Translations under genes and position numbers: made by a program
Part shown: positions 25,174-33,426 of the stretch, piece after piece
Layout: the number at the start of each line of letters is the position of its first letter
How positions within the stretch are numbered: position 1 is the stretch's first letter
Notes under the pieces: generated by a model
Database searches by the model: none
What the model was told of the DNA's origin: nothing
What the model saw: the letters and a program-made list of their open reading frames with translations, nothing else
NCBI GenBank assembly: GCA_947502495.1
Contig: CANNAC010000004.1
Location: 218,576 to 282,575, forward strand
DNA from: an uncultured Flavobacteriaceae bacterium
GTDB lineage: Bacteria > Bacteroidota > Bacteroidia > Flavobacteriales > Flavobacteriaceae
Reading direction: 5' to 3'
Length of the DNA stretch: 64,000 bases

Positions 25174-28089
25174 TTAAAGCGTTAATGTTATTTTAATGGT
25201 CACTTTGGTTCCTTGTACTTCCAAGTTTTTGTCTACAACATCTTCGACCGTTAAGGTTACTTTTTTATTCTGACTTCTGTTTATTAAGTCAATCCGTTTT
25301 TGGTTCGCAGAAGTAGCAAAGGGTTTGTGATTTATGGTTTGCTGATTTCTAATCCATTCCGAAGCTTTTCGACCAATACCATTATCTATAATTTCGCAGA
25401 TTAAGAAATTGGAAGTGCTACCTTTTAAAAAGTTTAATTGAATTTTTTTATCATTTACCTTATGAAGTAGTCCGTGTTTTAACGCATTCTCTACATAAGG
25501 TTGAATAAATAATGAAGGCACAAATATGTTGTCAATATCCAGATTTTCGTCTACATGAATACGAAAGGAAAGATCGTCGTCAAATCGCTCTTTTTCTAAT
25601 TCTAAGTATAAATTTAATGTCTGTATTTCTTCTTTTAAGGAAACTTCATTTTGCTGACTATGCTCTAAGTACGTTCGTATTAATTTAGAAAACTTCACTA
25701 AGTAGGCTCTGGCAAGTTTGGTTTCATTTAAAATAATATAATCTTGTATAGAATTGAGCGCATTAAAAATAAAATGCGGATTCATTTGAGAACGTAAATT
25801 CTCTAATTGGGTTAAAACAAGCTCTTTGCTAATATTCGCTTTTTCAAGCTTTACTTTTTGAGCCTTTTTTAACCGTTTTGTTTTTGTATTAAAGTAAATC
25901 CATATTAAGGAAGCAATGACTATTAGCATTAATAAATAGAATAGCCAGGTCTTGTAAAAAGGGGAGGTTATCTTTAATTGTATGCTTATTGGCTTAGAAT
26001 ATGCTGTACTGAATTTGTTTTTTGCTTTCACTCGGAATGTATATTTTCCGCCTGGTAAGGTATTTATTTTTACAAAGTTGATATTGTTCTCTAGTGTTGT
26101 CCATTGTTTATTGTAACCTTCAATGAGGTAAGCATATTCAATAAATTCTTTGGTTTGAAATCCGTTAGTATTAAATGCTATTTTTATTTCAGAATTATCT
26201 TGTTTTAGGGTGTAAGCCGATTGAAGGATGGTGTCTTTTTCGGCAATAGAAATTGTTGTGAAATACGGATTTAATACGTGTCTTTCTTTTTCGATATTAT
26301 TTATGTTAAAAGCGAATAATCCTAGATTTGACCCAAATAAAACTTGATCCTCAATAACTTTTAGGGTATTGATATTTCCAGATGTTAAGCCATCTTGTTT
26401 GGTGATGTTCTGCGTTTTCTTTGTAATGTAATTATAACTTTGTATACCTTTATCTGTAGCTACCCAAACTGTATTATTCTTAAATTGTAACCCATTAATT
26501 ATATTGGATTGCAATCCGTTTTCCATATTAAAACTAAATACTTTTTTATTGTCTTGAAAACCCAAAATGCCGTTGTTATGCGTGGCAATACAAACAAGGC
26601 CGTTGTTACTTATTGCGACTATGGAACCTAATACGGGTTTGTTTTCGTTGGAGATTTCTGTTGTGGTATTCGTATTTAAATCATGAACCCGAAACCCATC
26701 TATATAACTTATATATGCTTTATTTGTATTGGTGTCATATACCGAACTATAGCTACGTGCATCATACAAATGGGTAATAGAATCTTTAGCGCTGTTATAA
26801 ATAGAAGCTTTATAGGGTAAGCTTACTAGGTAATTATCTTTGTCAATGGCGGTAATAGATTTTGAATAAAACCGAAAAATAGATTTTTTCTTTTTTGTTT
26901 TTAAGTTGTAAATAATATTAGACTCTCTACTGGAAACTAAAAGTTCATCCGCTTGTATATTATAAGCAATATTAAAAATCTCATTAGCATTATTAATATT
27001 TAAGGCTTCTATTTTATGGGGAGATATTTTTGATATTTTTCCGTTAAGCGTGGCAACAAAAAAGTTTGAAGAATCTATTAAAGAAATATCACTAATATCG
27101 GTTTTGTTATTTTTGTAAATAGAACTAAAAACCTTTAAGCCTTGATTTGGTATTACAAAAATACCATCATTAATTGTGGTAAACCAATAATTTAGGTTGG
27201 TGTCGATTAGCATGTCTGAAACAAAATTTTCAGGATACAAATGGTCTATTTGCTCAAATGTATTATTGGTGATGTTGCCAATAAAAACACCTTTATTGGT
27301 CAGTATCCATAATTTTTCATCTAAAACATAGACATGGTTAATATTTACATCTGCAAATAAATTTGGAATTGCGATAGGAATATTTTTATTATTCTCAATC
27401 TTATTAAGTATTACCTTGTTGTTAATGGAGAGTTGTTTCTTGAAATAATATAAATCCTCCTTAAATTCAAATAATTTCCCATTAATACGTTCGGAAGCTT
27501 TAAGATACAACTGGTTGCTTAACTTCTCTTTTAATGTAAAAAACGGATCTTTTATTTTGTATAGGTAATTATCTAAACTTTCGTAGAAATAACCATTAGA
27601 AGTTTGAATATCTGTAAATGAATTTCCATGTTCTATTTGTTTTGTTGCAATTGTTTCTTGTTTGCTATCTATATTTACAATTAATCCTTCCGTTTGGTTT
27701 TTTATAATTAAGTGGTTTTTAAAAATTATAAAATCGGTAAGTGTAGATACGTTTTCAAATTCCTTAAATAATATCAGTTCATTGTTTTCTACATAAAAAA
27801 ACTGACCTACTAAATTATTACACCACAAACGTCCTTTTGCATCAAAGGTAAATCCGAATAAGGACCTTCCCTTTTTTTGTGGATTGGTAAATAACGTATA
27901 TTCACTACCATTATATCTGTAAAGACCTTTGTCTGCAGCAAGCCAAATATAACCTTGTTTGTCTTCAGCTATATCATAAAACTCAATATCTGGTAAGCCA
28001 TCTTTTTCTGTTAGGTGAATGCTAACAGATTGCTGCGCATAATTAAAATGAGTAGCGAGTAAACAAATTAGAAATAGAAACTTTCTCAA
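25174..28089 (-). CDS. hybrid-propeller sensor histidine kinase (Reg_prop, Y_Y_Y, LytS-type kinase)
   Basis: A 971-aa protein with signal peptide MRKFLFLICLLATHFNYAQ and a large periplasmic region of two-component propeller repeats (e.g. DKQGYIWLAADKGLYRYNG, KNNTVWVATDKGIQSYN). A Y_Y_Y domain follows at about residues 650-715, then one transmembrane helix (WLFYLLMLIVIASLIWIYF) and a LytS/YehU-type histidine kinase with its phosphoacceptor near residue 769 (MNPHFIFNALNS). An ATPase domain (NALKHG, DNGIGR) completes it. It senses an extracellular signal and phosphorylates the adjacent LytTR regulator. There is no fused receiver or AraC domain as in polysaccharide hybrid regulators. Confidence 0.92.
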   Translation of the reverse strand: MRKFLFLICLLATHFNYAQQSVSIHLTEKDGLPDIEFYDIAEDKQGYIWLAADKGLYRYNGSEYTLFTNPQKKGRSLFGFTFDAKGRLWCNNLVGQFFYVENNELILFKEFENVSTLTDFIIFKNHLIIKNQTEGLIVNIDSKQETIATKQIEHGNSFTDIQTSNGYFYESLDNYLYKIKDPFFTLKEKLSNQLYLKASERINGKLFEFKEDLYYFKKQLSINNKVILNKIENNKNIPIAIPNLFADVNINHVYVLDEKLWILTNKGVFIGNITNNTFEQIDHLYPENFVSDMLIDTNLNYWFTTINDGIFVIPNQGLKVFSSIYKNNKTDISDISLIDSSNFFVATLNGKISKISPHKIEALNINNANEIFNIAYNIQADELLVSSRESNIIYNLKTKKKKSIFRFYSKSITAIDKDNYLVSLPYKASIYNSAKDSITHLYDARSYSSVYDTNTNKAYISYIDGFRVHDLNTNTTTEISNENKPVLGSIVAISNNGLVCIATHNNGILGFQDNKKVFSFNMENGLQSNIINGLQFKNNTVWVATDKGIQSYNYITKKTQNITKQDGLTSGNINTLKVIEDQVLFGSNLGLFAFNINNIEKERHVLNPYFTTISIAEKDTILQSAYTLKQDNSEIKIAFNTNGFQTKEFIEYAYLIEGYNKQWTTLENNINFVKINTLPGGKYTFRVKAKNKFSTAYSKPISIQLKITSPFYKTWLFYLLMLIVIASLIWIYFNTKTKRLKKAQKVKLEKANISKELVLTQLENLRSQMNPHFIFNALNSIQDYIILNETKLARAYLVKFSKLIRTYLEHSQQNEVSLKEEIQTLNLYLELEKERFDDDLSFRIHVDENLDIDNIFVPSLFIQPYVENALKHGLLHKVNDKKIQLNFLKGSTSNFLICEIIDNGIGRKASEWIRNQQTINHKPFATSANQKRIDLINRSQNKKVTLTVEDVVDKNLEVQGTKVTIKITLTL

Positions 28090-28223
28090 AGAAATAGCAA
28101 TGTGGTTTTAGTTATATGTAAAGCTATTAAATTAGAAATAATAATGTAAGAAATCTTTGTAAAATGCGCAATTCTTCTTATGAATGGTAGAAAATAAAAG
28201 AAAGTGCTATTTCATATTAATAG

Positions 28224-28307
28224 TGCGCACGAGAAGATTCGAACTTCCACGAACTAATGTCCACCAACCCCTCAAGCTGGCGCGTCTACCAATTCCGCCA
28301 CGTGCGC
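28224..28307 (-). tRNA. tRNA-Leu (anticodon GAG)
   Basis: An 84-nt cloverleaf on the minus strand. The acceptor GCGCACG pairs with CGTGCGC followed by discriminator A. The anticodon arm CCAGC-TTGAGGG-GTTGG places GAG at positions 34-36. A long variable arm and a TTCGAAT T-loop are present. CCA is not encoded. Confidence 0.95.
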
Positions 28308-28328
28308 ATTACTATTTAATATGAAAAA

Positions 28329-28350
28329 AGTTAAGCAGTTGGGCTTAACT
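28329..28350 (-). terminator. hairpin with T-run just upstream of tRNA-Leu
   Basis: A 7-bp GTTAAGC/GCTTAAC stem with a 6-nt loop, followed on the minus strand by six T. It lies 130 bp beyond the TetR stop and only about 21 bp before the tRNA-Leu 5' end. It probably terminates the transglutaminase-TetR transcript. The same hairpin sequence follows the second tRNA-Lys gene. Confidence 0.7.
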
Positions 28351-28386
28351 CATGGAACGTATTCGAATAGAATATAGGCCAAAGGA

Positions 28387-28394
28387 CAAATATA
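28387..28394 (-). promoter_or_regulatory. -7 element between TetR gene and tRNA-Leu
   Basis: Minus-strand TATATTTG matches TAnnTTTG perfectly, but no TTG lies 19-21 bp upstream. It is the only promoter-like element seen for tRNA-Leu, and the hairpin at 28329-28350 lies between them. Confidence 0.4.
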
Positions 28395-28481
28395 AATCAT
28401 TTGAAATTTTAAAACTATTTGAAAACTAATAATTTTAGAAACTATATAGCATGTAGGGATCGGCTTTGCTGGTAGAAGATG

Positions 28482-29051
28482 TTATTTATTGAATAAGTCA
28501 ATTGTTTTTTCGAGTGCTTTGTCAAAATTATCCCAAGAATCTTGCGAGGATAAATCCGTAGTAATAAATGTTTTATTGAATTTAGATAAGAGCGTAAGAT
28601 AGACATAACCACCAATCATTAGTTGAAGCGCATGGTTAAGCGAACTATCTTTATCTGAAATGGAAAATACTTTATCTATTTGTTGATTACTAAACTTGAA
28701 TAGATCACGAGTTGCATCATTGTTTTCTAACAATTGCCAACGTAAAATCTCTTGGGTTAGTTTATTTTCACGAAGCTCTTTTGTACCTGATTTAGCAAAA
28801 TCCTTAACGCTTTCAACCGTTTCTAAATCGTTATTTTGAAGCGTTAACAGCGTTTTAAAAAAATCTCCTTTTTTTGCTAGTTGTAATAGTAGTCCTTGTA
28901 AACCTCCAAAATAACGGTAAATAAGTTCTTTAGAAACACCCGCTTTTTTAGCTATGGCATTGATCCCAACTGCTTGTGGTCCTTTTTCTTCCAAAAGGCT
29001 TAAAAAACTTTCATATATTTTTGATTCGGTCGCAGCTCTATCTTTTTTCAT
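28482..29051 (-). CDS. TetR/AcrR-family transcriptional regulator
   Basis: A 189-aa protein with an N-terminal TetR helix-turn-helix (residues ~8-50: YESFLSLLEEKGPQAVGINA, AKKAGVSKELIYRYFGG) and a helical C-terminal ligand domain. Its start overlaps the stop of the upstream transglutaminase-like gene by one base (TAATG), so the two are translationally coupled. The ligand is unknown; it probably regulates its own operon. Confidence 0.9.
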   Translation of the reverse strand: MKKDRAATESKIYESFLSLLEEKGPQAVGINAIAKKAGVSKELIYRYFGGLQGLLLQLAKKGDFFKTLLTLQNNDLETVESVKDFAKSGTKELRENKLTQEILRWQLLENNDATRDLFKFSNQQIDKVFSISDKDSSLNHALQLMIGGYVYLTLLSKFNKTFITTDLSSQDSWDNFDKALEKTIDLFNK

Positions 29052-29713
29052 TATAATTCATTTAGGTTTAAAACCATTCCCAATTCAATATTACTGGTGT
29101 GTAATGCAGGGTAAGTTTCCTTCATTAAATCAAACATATATAAAAGAGGAACGTGGTCAAAGGTTCCATAATCTTCTAAATATTCCATAAACGCCGTGTT
29201 GCCAGAATTATCGAACGATTGAAATAGAGAATCGTTGATGCCATCAAAGTCTAAAGGAGCTACATTTAATTTTTCACACAGTGTTTTATTAAAAGCCGGA
29301 GTTGCTTTCACCCATTTATCATTTAAGAATATTTCAACATAACCATGAGGAACCAATACATCGTTGCCAAATTTCTCAACAATATCTTCCACAGCAATAT
29401 GATTTTTTACTTTCGACAAACCTAAACGTGCTGGTATGTTTTTACCACGTAAAACACTTATTAAAAGGATCGCTTTATCCAAACAATGGCCCGAAGTATG
29501 TTTGCAAATTTCGGATGCTTTCCAATCTTTTTCAATTAAACTAAAACGATAGGGGTTATATAACCAAGTATCTCGTATGTAATAGTACGCGTTTAGAGTG
29601 AAATCAAAGGAAGAGATTTGTGAATCGCCATTATTGATCTTTTCTATTAAGTGCTTTATAACGTCTGAGGTATAATCAAAATTACTGTTTGCTTCTAAAA
29701 AAGTAGGTTCCAT
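29051..29713 (-). CDS. transglutaminase-like (papain-fold) protein
   Basis: A 220-aa cytosolic protein with the transglutaminase-core triad visible: Cys in SGHCLDKAILL, His in LVPHGYVEIFLNDKWVKATP and a following Asp/Asn-type position. Such proteins are usually bacterial cysteine peptidases rather than cross-linkers. No signal peptide is present. It is the first gene of a two-gene operon with the TetR regulator. Confidence 0.82.
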   Translation of the reverse strand: MEPTFLEANSNFDYTSDVIKHLIEKINNGDSQISSFDFTLNAYYYIRDTWLYNPYRFSLIEKDWKASEICKHTSGHCLDKAILLISVLRGKNIPARLGLSKVKNHIAVEDIVEKFGNDVLVPHGYVEIFLNDKWVKATPAFNKTLCEKLNVAPLDFDGINDSLFQSFDNSGNTAFMEYLEDYGTFDHVPLLYMFDLMKETYPALHTSNIELGMVLNLNEL

Positions 29714-30161
29714 AAAATTCTTAGTAATACTAGGTTAATTGTTGTCTTGTTGTGATTTGTTTCTTTTAAAACGGAAGTGTTTTTACGATTACATCTTCTT
29801 TCTTTTACCAATATAAGTTTTTTATGGCAACATGTAACCATGTGGTCACATATATTATTGTTAAGTATGTTATCAGGAAATATTAGCTTAAGAAGCTTCA
29901 AGGAAATAGGAAGGAATCCTGTAATTTGGAAGTACACCCGAGGAATAAACTCATAAAACTGGAAAGGAATACCTATATGAGAATCTAAAGGAAGGTATAC
30001 GAAATATAAATACTACTTTATTTTGTTGGAAAACAGTAATAGATTAGCCAAATACGTTTTTAGTTATTGGATGATTTGTTAACGTGTTATCTATTTACTG
30101 CGTGGCTATGGAGCTTTTTAAAGAATGTGATGGAGTAGTAATAAGATGTTCTAAAATGAAA
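29714..30161. other. intergenic region, no gene seen
   Basis: About 450 bp, with no convincing ORF and no complete promoter motif found on either strand. The minus-strand promoter of the transglutaminase operon should be here. A short minus-strand frame at 29695-29937 overlaps the transglutaminase start and has no protein-like features. Confidence 0.4.
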
Positions 30162-30193
30162 AAACCTTGACAATCATAAGATTATCAAGGTTT
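30162..30193 (-). terminator. terminator of the first tRNA-Lys
   Basis: A 14-bp stem with one mismatch (AAACCTTGACAATC with GATTATCAAGGTTT), a 4-nt loop, and a T-run on the minus strand, 25 bp after the tRNA end. Confidence 0.85.
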
Positions 30194-30218
30194 ACGTTTC
30201 GGAATGAATTCCGATTGG

Positions 30219-30291
30219 TGACCGGGCTGGGGCTCGAACCCAGGACCCTCTCCTTAAAAGGGAGATGCTCTACCAACTGAGCTACCAGGTC
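30219..30291 (-). tRNA. tRNA-Lys (anticodon TTT), copy 1
   Basis: A 73-nt cloverleaf: D-arm GCTC...GAGC, anticodon arm TCTCC-CTTTTAA-GGAGA with TTT at 34-36, and T-arm CTGGG-TTCGAGC-CCCAG. The acceptor stem GACCTGG/CCCGGTC has one mismatch (T5 opposite C68), also present in the second copy. CCA is not encoded. Confidence 0.95.
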
Positions 30292-30318
30292 ATTCTTGTT
30301 TTCGCCGTAACGAGGTTG

Positions 30319-30348
30319 CAAATATAGAAAGTTTTATTAATAAAACAA
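30319..30348 (-). promoter_or_regulatory. promoter of tRNA-Lys copy 1
   Basis: On the minus strand, TTG (30348-30346) and TATATTTG (30326-30319) are separated by 19 bp, a perfect Bacteroidota sigma-A promoter, about 28 bp upstream of the tRNA. Confidence 0.85.
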
Positions 30349-30366
30349 TACTTTTTAGGTGGTAGT

Positions 30367-30410
30367 GCGTCTACCAATTCCGAAAACATGCGGAAAATTA
30401 AAAAAGCGCA
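30367..30410 (-). pseudogene. decayed 5' half of a tRNA-Leu gene
   Basis: Sixteen bases at 30367-30382 are identical to the D-arm region of tRNA-Leu(GAG) at 28282-28297. A GCGCA remnant of its 5' end is at 30406-30410, and both loci have the same GTTAAGC hairpin upstream in the same orientation. The 3' half and anticodon are missing, so it cannot work as a tRNA. Confidence 0.65.
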
Positions 30411-30420
30411 ATACATAAAA

Positions 30421-30448
30421 AAAAAGTTAAGCACTTGCTTAACTTTTT
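30421..30448 (-). terminator. terminator of the second tRNA-Lys
   Basis: A 12-bp stem (AAAAAGTTAAGC with GCTTAACTTTTT) with an ACTT loop and a T-run on the minus strand, starting 3 bp after the tRNA end. Confidence 0.85.
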
Positions 30449-30451
30449 TAG

Positions 30452-30524
30452 TGACCGGGCTGGGGCTCGAACCCAGGACCCTCTCCTTAAAAGGGAGATG
30501 CTCTACCAACTGAGCTACCAGGTC
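30452..30524 (-). tRNA. tRNA-Lys (anticodon TTT), copy 2
   Basis: Identical over all 73 nt to the copy at 30219-30291, including the T5/C68 acceptor mismatch. The upstream promoter regions are also alike, so the unit was duplicated in tandem. Confidence 0.95.
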
Positions 30525-30550
30525 ATTTTTGGCTCGCTGTAACGAGGGTG

Positions 30551-30580
30551 CAAATATAGAAGGTTTTATTAATAAAACAA
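30551..30580 (-). promoter_or_regulatory. promoter of tRNA-Lys copy 2
   Basis: On the minus strand, TTG (30580-30578) and TATATTTG (30558-30551) are 19 bp apart. The surrounding sequence is nearly the same as the copy 1 promoter. Confidence 0.85.
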
Positions 30581-30666
30581 TGCTTTTAATTAATTTTTTT
30601 TATTTTTTTTTTGTTTTTTTGCCAAGCAATTATGTATGTTTTTAATAATCAATTTATAACGTCGAA

Positions 30667-31185
30667 ATGATAATAGTTTTACTTGGGTATATGGCATCTG
30701 GAAAATCCTATTTTGGGAAGAAAATAGCAGATATTTTAGAATATGAGTTTGTAGATTTAGATGAATTTATAGAAAAAGAAGAAAATACAACCATTAAAGA
30801 ACTGTTTTCAAGCAAAGGAGAAATCTATTTCAGAAAAAAAGAACATGATTATTTGAAAAAACTAGTTTCTACTAAAACAAAAACGGTAATTAGTTTGGGA
30901 GGAGGAACACCTTGTTATGGAAATAATATGGACTTGCTTTTAAATAATGCTAAGGTTCAAACATTTTACTTACAAGTTACAATTCCAAATTTGGTAGAAA
31001 GAGTGCTAAGTGAAACAGATAAAAGACCGTTAATTTCTCATCTTAAAACAAAAGAAGAATTAATGGAGTTTATTGGTAAGCACCTTTTCGAAAGACTTGG
31101 ATATTATTCGCAAGCAGAACATACTGTGGACGCCAATAAAAATGAAAAGGAAGTTTTAGAATCTATTATTAAACAATTACTTTAA
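30667..31185 (+). CDS. aroK: shikimate kinase
   Basis: A 172-aa P-loop kinase with Walker A GYMASGKS (residues 7-14), the shikimate-binding DLDEFIEKEE segment, GEIYFRKKE and the GGG motif (SLGGGTPCY, near residue 80). It phosphorylates shikimate in aromatic amino acid synthesis. Length and motif order are standard. Its 3' end overlaps the convergent phosphoribosyltransferase gene by 9 nt. Confidence 0.95.
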   Translation: MIIVLLGYMASGKSYFGKKIADILEYEFVDLDEFIEKEENTTIKELFSSKGEIYFRKKEHDYLKKLVSTKTKTVISLGGGTPCYGNNMDLLLNNAKVQTFYLQVTIPNLVERVLSETDKRPLISHLKTKEELMEFIGKHLFERLGYYSQAEHTVDANKNEKEVLESIIKQLL

Positions 31186-31680
31186 AAAAGCTTCAAAATT
31201 GTTTCCTTCTAAAACAACATCAATATGTTCGTGTAATGAAGTAGAAAGTGAAATCCCCTTAAAATCGGCTTTTACTGGGTACTTTTTGTGGTTTCTATTT
31301 ACCAATACCGCAGTTTTAAATTGTTTTAATGGTACATCCAAAAAATGTTTAACGCCATATACTAAAGTAGTGCCGCTATTTAGTACATCATCTATTAAGA
31401 TAACAGATTTATTTGTGTAATCTGTTGCAGGAATGGAAGTGGTGATTTTGTTTAATGGATTTTTTTTATCTATAATTACTTTACATAAAACAGGTTTGAT
31501 TGTCGATATTTTAGATAATGTAGATTTTAATTTCTTTGCTAAAATATAACCATTACTATCTATTCCTGCCAAAACAACTTCCTCTTCATTAACATTGCTT
31601 TCATAAATTTGATAAGCAATTCTTTTAATTTTATGATTAATTTCTTCGTGCGTTAGAATGCTGTTTTTTTTGCTAACCAT
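31177..31680 (-). CDS. phosphoribosyltransferase, PyrR/Hpt-like
   Basis: A 167-aa type I PRTase with the PRPP-binding loop VILIDDVLNSGTTL (near residue 95). The domain order resembles PyrR and hypoxanthine PRTases; substrate cannot be decided. The ATG at 31680 (MVSKKNSILT) is chosen over one seven codons upstream because it leaves a normal N-terminal helix. Confidence 0.85.
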   Translation of the reverse strand: MVSKKNSILTHEEINHKIKRIAYQIYESNVNEEEVVLAGIDSNGYILAKKLKSTLSKISTIKPVLCKVIIDKKNPLNKITTSIPATDYTNKSVILIDDVLNSGTTLVYGVKHFLDVPLKQFKTAVLVNRNHKKYPVKADFKGISLSTSLHEHIDVVLEGNNFEAFLK

Positions 31681-31698
31681 TATATAGAGTTGTTTTTT

Positions 31699-31706
31699 CA
31701 AAGATA
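31699..31706 (-). promoter_or_regulatory. -7 element of the phosphoribosyltransferase gene
   Basis: Minus-strand TATCTTTG matches TAnnTTTG and is 18 bp before the chosen start, implying a very short leader. No -33 TTG was found. Confidence 0.4.
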
Positions 31707-31732
31707 AATGAGATTATTTAAATGTAATAATT

Positions 31733-32107
31733 TTAATCTTCATTTTCTTCATTATAATCTTCAATATCTCTTCTGTCCTTTTTAGTAGGTCTTCCAGTTC
31801 CTCGCTTTCTATAGTACTCTTTAGAATATTTTAAAAGTTCTTGGGCTTCAAAAGCTTCTTTAGGTGTTATATCTGTTCGGTAAATGTCTACCAATTTTGC
31901 GCCAACTCTATTTGGAGGTATATCATTAACTTTTAATTTGTAGTTGATTTGGTTTTTGCGTACTTCAACAATATCCGTAGCATAAACATCTCTACTTGGT
32001 TTTGCGGCATCACCATTAATTTTAATGTGCCCTTTTTTACAAGCTGTTGTTGCTATATTTCTTGTTTTGAAATACCTTACACACCACAAAAATTTATCTA
32101 TTCGCAT
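31733..32107 (-). CDS. S4-domain RNA-binding protein (Hsp15/HslR-like)
   Basis: A 124-aa basic protein with an N-terminal S4 fold (MRIDKFLWCVRYFKTRN, KKGHIKINGDAAKPSRDVY) and a charged C-terminal tail (KRGTGRPTKKDRRDIEDY). Hsp15 binds free 50S subunits carrying stalled nascent chains. Length and motif order fit the family. It has a separate start 53 bp upstream of the PRTase and is likely transcribed in the same direction with it. Confidence 0.88.
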   Translation of the reverse strand: MRIDKFLWCVRYFKTRNIATTACKKGHIKINGDAAKPSRDVYATDIVEVRKNQINYKLKVNDIPPNRVGAKLVDIYRTDITPKEAFEAQELLKYSKEYYRKRGTGRPTKKDRRDIEDYNEENED

Positions 32108-32274
32108 TCCATTTATTATAAAAAACTACGTTAATGTTCTTGTGCAAAATTAGTTTAAAATTGTATCTTGCAGGCAAAAAAAAAAGTAATATTGAAACAA
32201 CCTTATTTTTTTGTTTTCCAATAAACAAATAAAAGAGGTTTTGCATTTGCAACAAGAAAAATAAAAAGCACAAA

Positions 32275-33351
32275 ATGAAATTAAGAAAATTTGCATTAAT
32301 TGTATTCTCATTAATAATTGTAATAGCATCTTGTACTCCAGATGACGATGGTACAACTACAGTGCCTGCAAGAGATAAAACGGAGGTTTATGCTGAAGAT
32401 TTATTAGAAATTGAAACGTTTTTAGAAACGCATTTTTATAATTATGACGGCCCTAATGGTTTTGATTTTACAAATCCATATAGTCCAGGAAATGATAATT
32501 TTAAAATTGTTTTTACTGCGCTATCCGAAGATACTAGTAAAACGCCTATAATGGATAGACCAGAACTTAAGTTTAAAATGGTTGAAGATCCTTCTGAAGA
32601 AGGTTTGTTTTACAAAATGTATTATTTACAAGTTAGACAAGGTTTAGGAGATGAAGTACACTTTATTGATGAAGCATTTGTTACTTATGAAGGAAGTACT
32701 ACAGAAGGACTTGTATTTGATGATGCTATAAATATTACAAATTTTGAACTAACAAGCGTATTAAACGGTGGTGTTGTTACCGGTTTTAAAGAAGCTTTGA
32801 TCGAGTTTAAAACTGCTACTAGTTTTGATCCTGTAGGAGATGGAACAGATGCATATCATAATCATGGTATTGGTGCAGCTTTTTTACCTTCAGGACTAGC
32901 ATATTTTAACCAAGTGTTAGAGGATGTAACTAGTTATACGCCGCTTATCTTTAAGTTTGACGTATATGATCGTGTTTTACTAGATCATGATAGTGATGGA
33001 ATTCCTTCATTTTTGGAAGATTTAAATGGGGATATGGATGTTTTAGATGACGATACTAATGACGATACTGCTCCTAACTTTTTTGATGGTGATGATGATG
33101 GTGATGGTATTAATACCATAGATGAGATCGAGTCGAAATCGTATACTTTAGATGATGCAGGTATGCCATTTACACTAAGAGAAGACGCACAATTCTTCTT
33201 TGATAATAGTGCGCAAATAGCGAGTGATGAAGTGCTTATTGATATCAATTACAGTAACAGTAATGCAACATTTACTTTAATAACTTTTAGAGCGCTAGAT
33301 TCTAATGGTAATGGTACTCCAGATTATTTAGATGAAACATATCCAGAATAA
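32275..33351 (+). CDS. FKBP-type peptidyl-prolyl isomerase lipoprotein with a calcium-binding Asp-rich segment
   Basis: A 358-aa protein with lipoprotein signal (MKLRKFALIVFSLIIVIASC). An FKBP-like domain covers roughly residues 110-235 (EAFVTYEGSTTEGLVFDD, VVTGFKEALIEFKTAT, HNHGIGAAFLPSGLAYF). It is followed by an Asp-rich stretch of thrombospondin type 3-like repeats (DHDSDGIPSFLEDLNGDMD, DGDDDGDGINTIDE, DSNGNGTPDYLDE) that should bind calcium. It is an envelope foldase or surface protein. FKBP catalytic residues are only partly conserved, so activity is uncertain. Confidence 0.8.
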   Translation: MKLRKFALIVFSLIIVIASCTPDDDGTTTVPARDKTEVYAEDLLEIETFLETHFYNYDGPNGFDFTNPYSPGNDNFKIVFTALSEDTSKTPIMDRPELKFKMVEDPSEEGLFYKMYYLQVRQGLGDEVHFIDEAFVTYEGSTTEGLVFDDAINITNFELTSVLNGGVVTGFKEALIEFKTATSFDPVGDGTDAYHNHGIGAAFLPSGLAYFNQVLEDVTSYTPLIFKFDVYDRVLLDHDSDGIPSFLEDLNGDMDVLDDDTNDDTAPNFFDGDDDGDGINTIDEIESKSYTLDDAGMPFTLREDAQFFFDNSAQIASDEVLIDINYSNSNATFTLITFRALDSNGNGTPDYLDETYPE

Positions 33352-33373
33352 GAAAGCCTAAAATACTTTAAAT

Positions 33374-33410
33374 AAAAAAGCCACTTTTCCCAAAGAAAAG
33401 TGGCTTTTTT
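33374..33410. terminator. bidirectional terminator between convergent genes
   Basis: A perfect 16-bp stem (33374-33389 with 33395-33410) with a 5-nt loop, A-run on one side and T-run on the other. It can end both the FKBP lipoprotein gene (+) and the beta-barrel gene (-). Confidence 0.92.
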
Positions 33411-33426
33411 AGGTTCTATATTCTGG

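Noticed and set aside
29695..29937. 80-codon minus-strand frame next to the transglutaminase gene
   Set aside because: Overlaps the transglutaminase start and has no domain, signal or sensible composition.
30282..30509. 75-codon minus-strand frame across the tRNA region
   Set aside because: It runs through tRNA-Lys copy 2, its terminator and a promoter; these RNA features explain the sequence.
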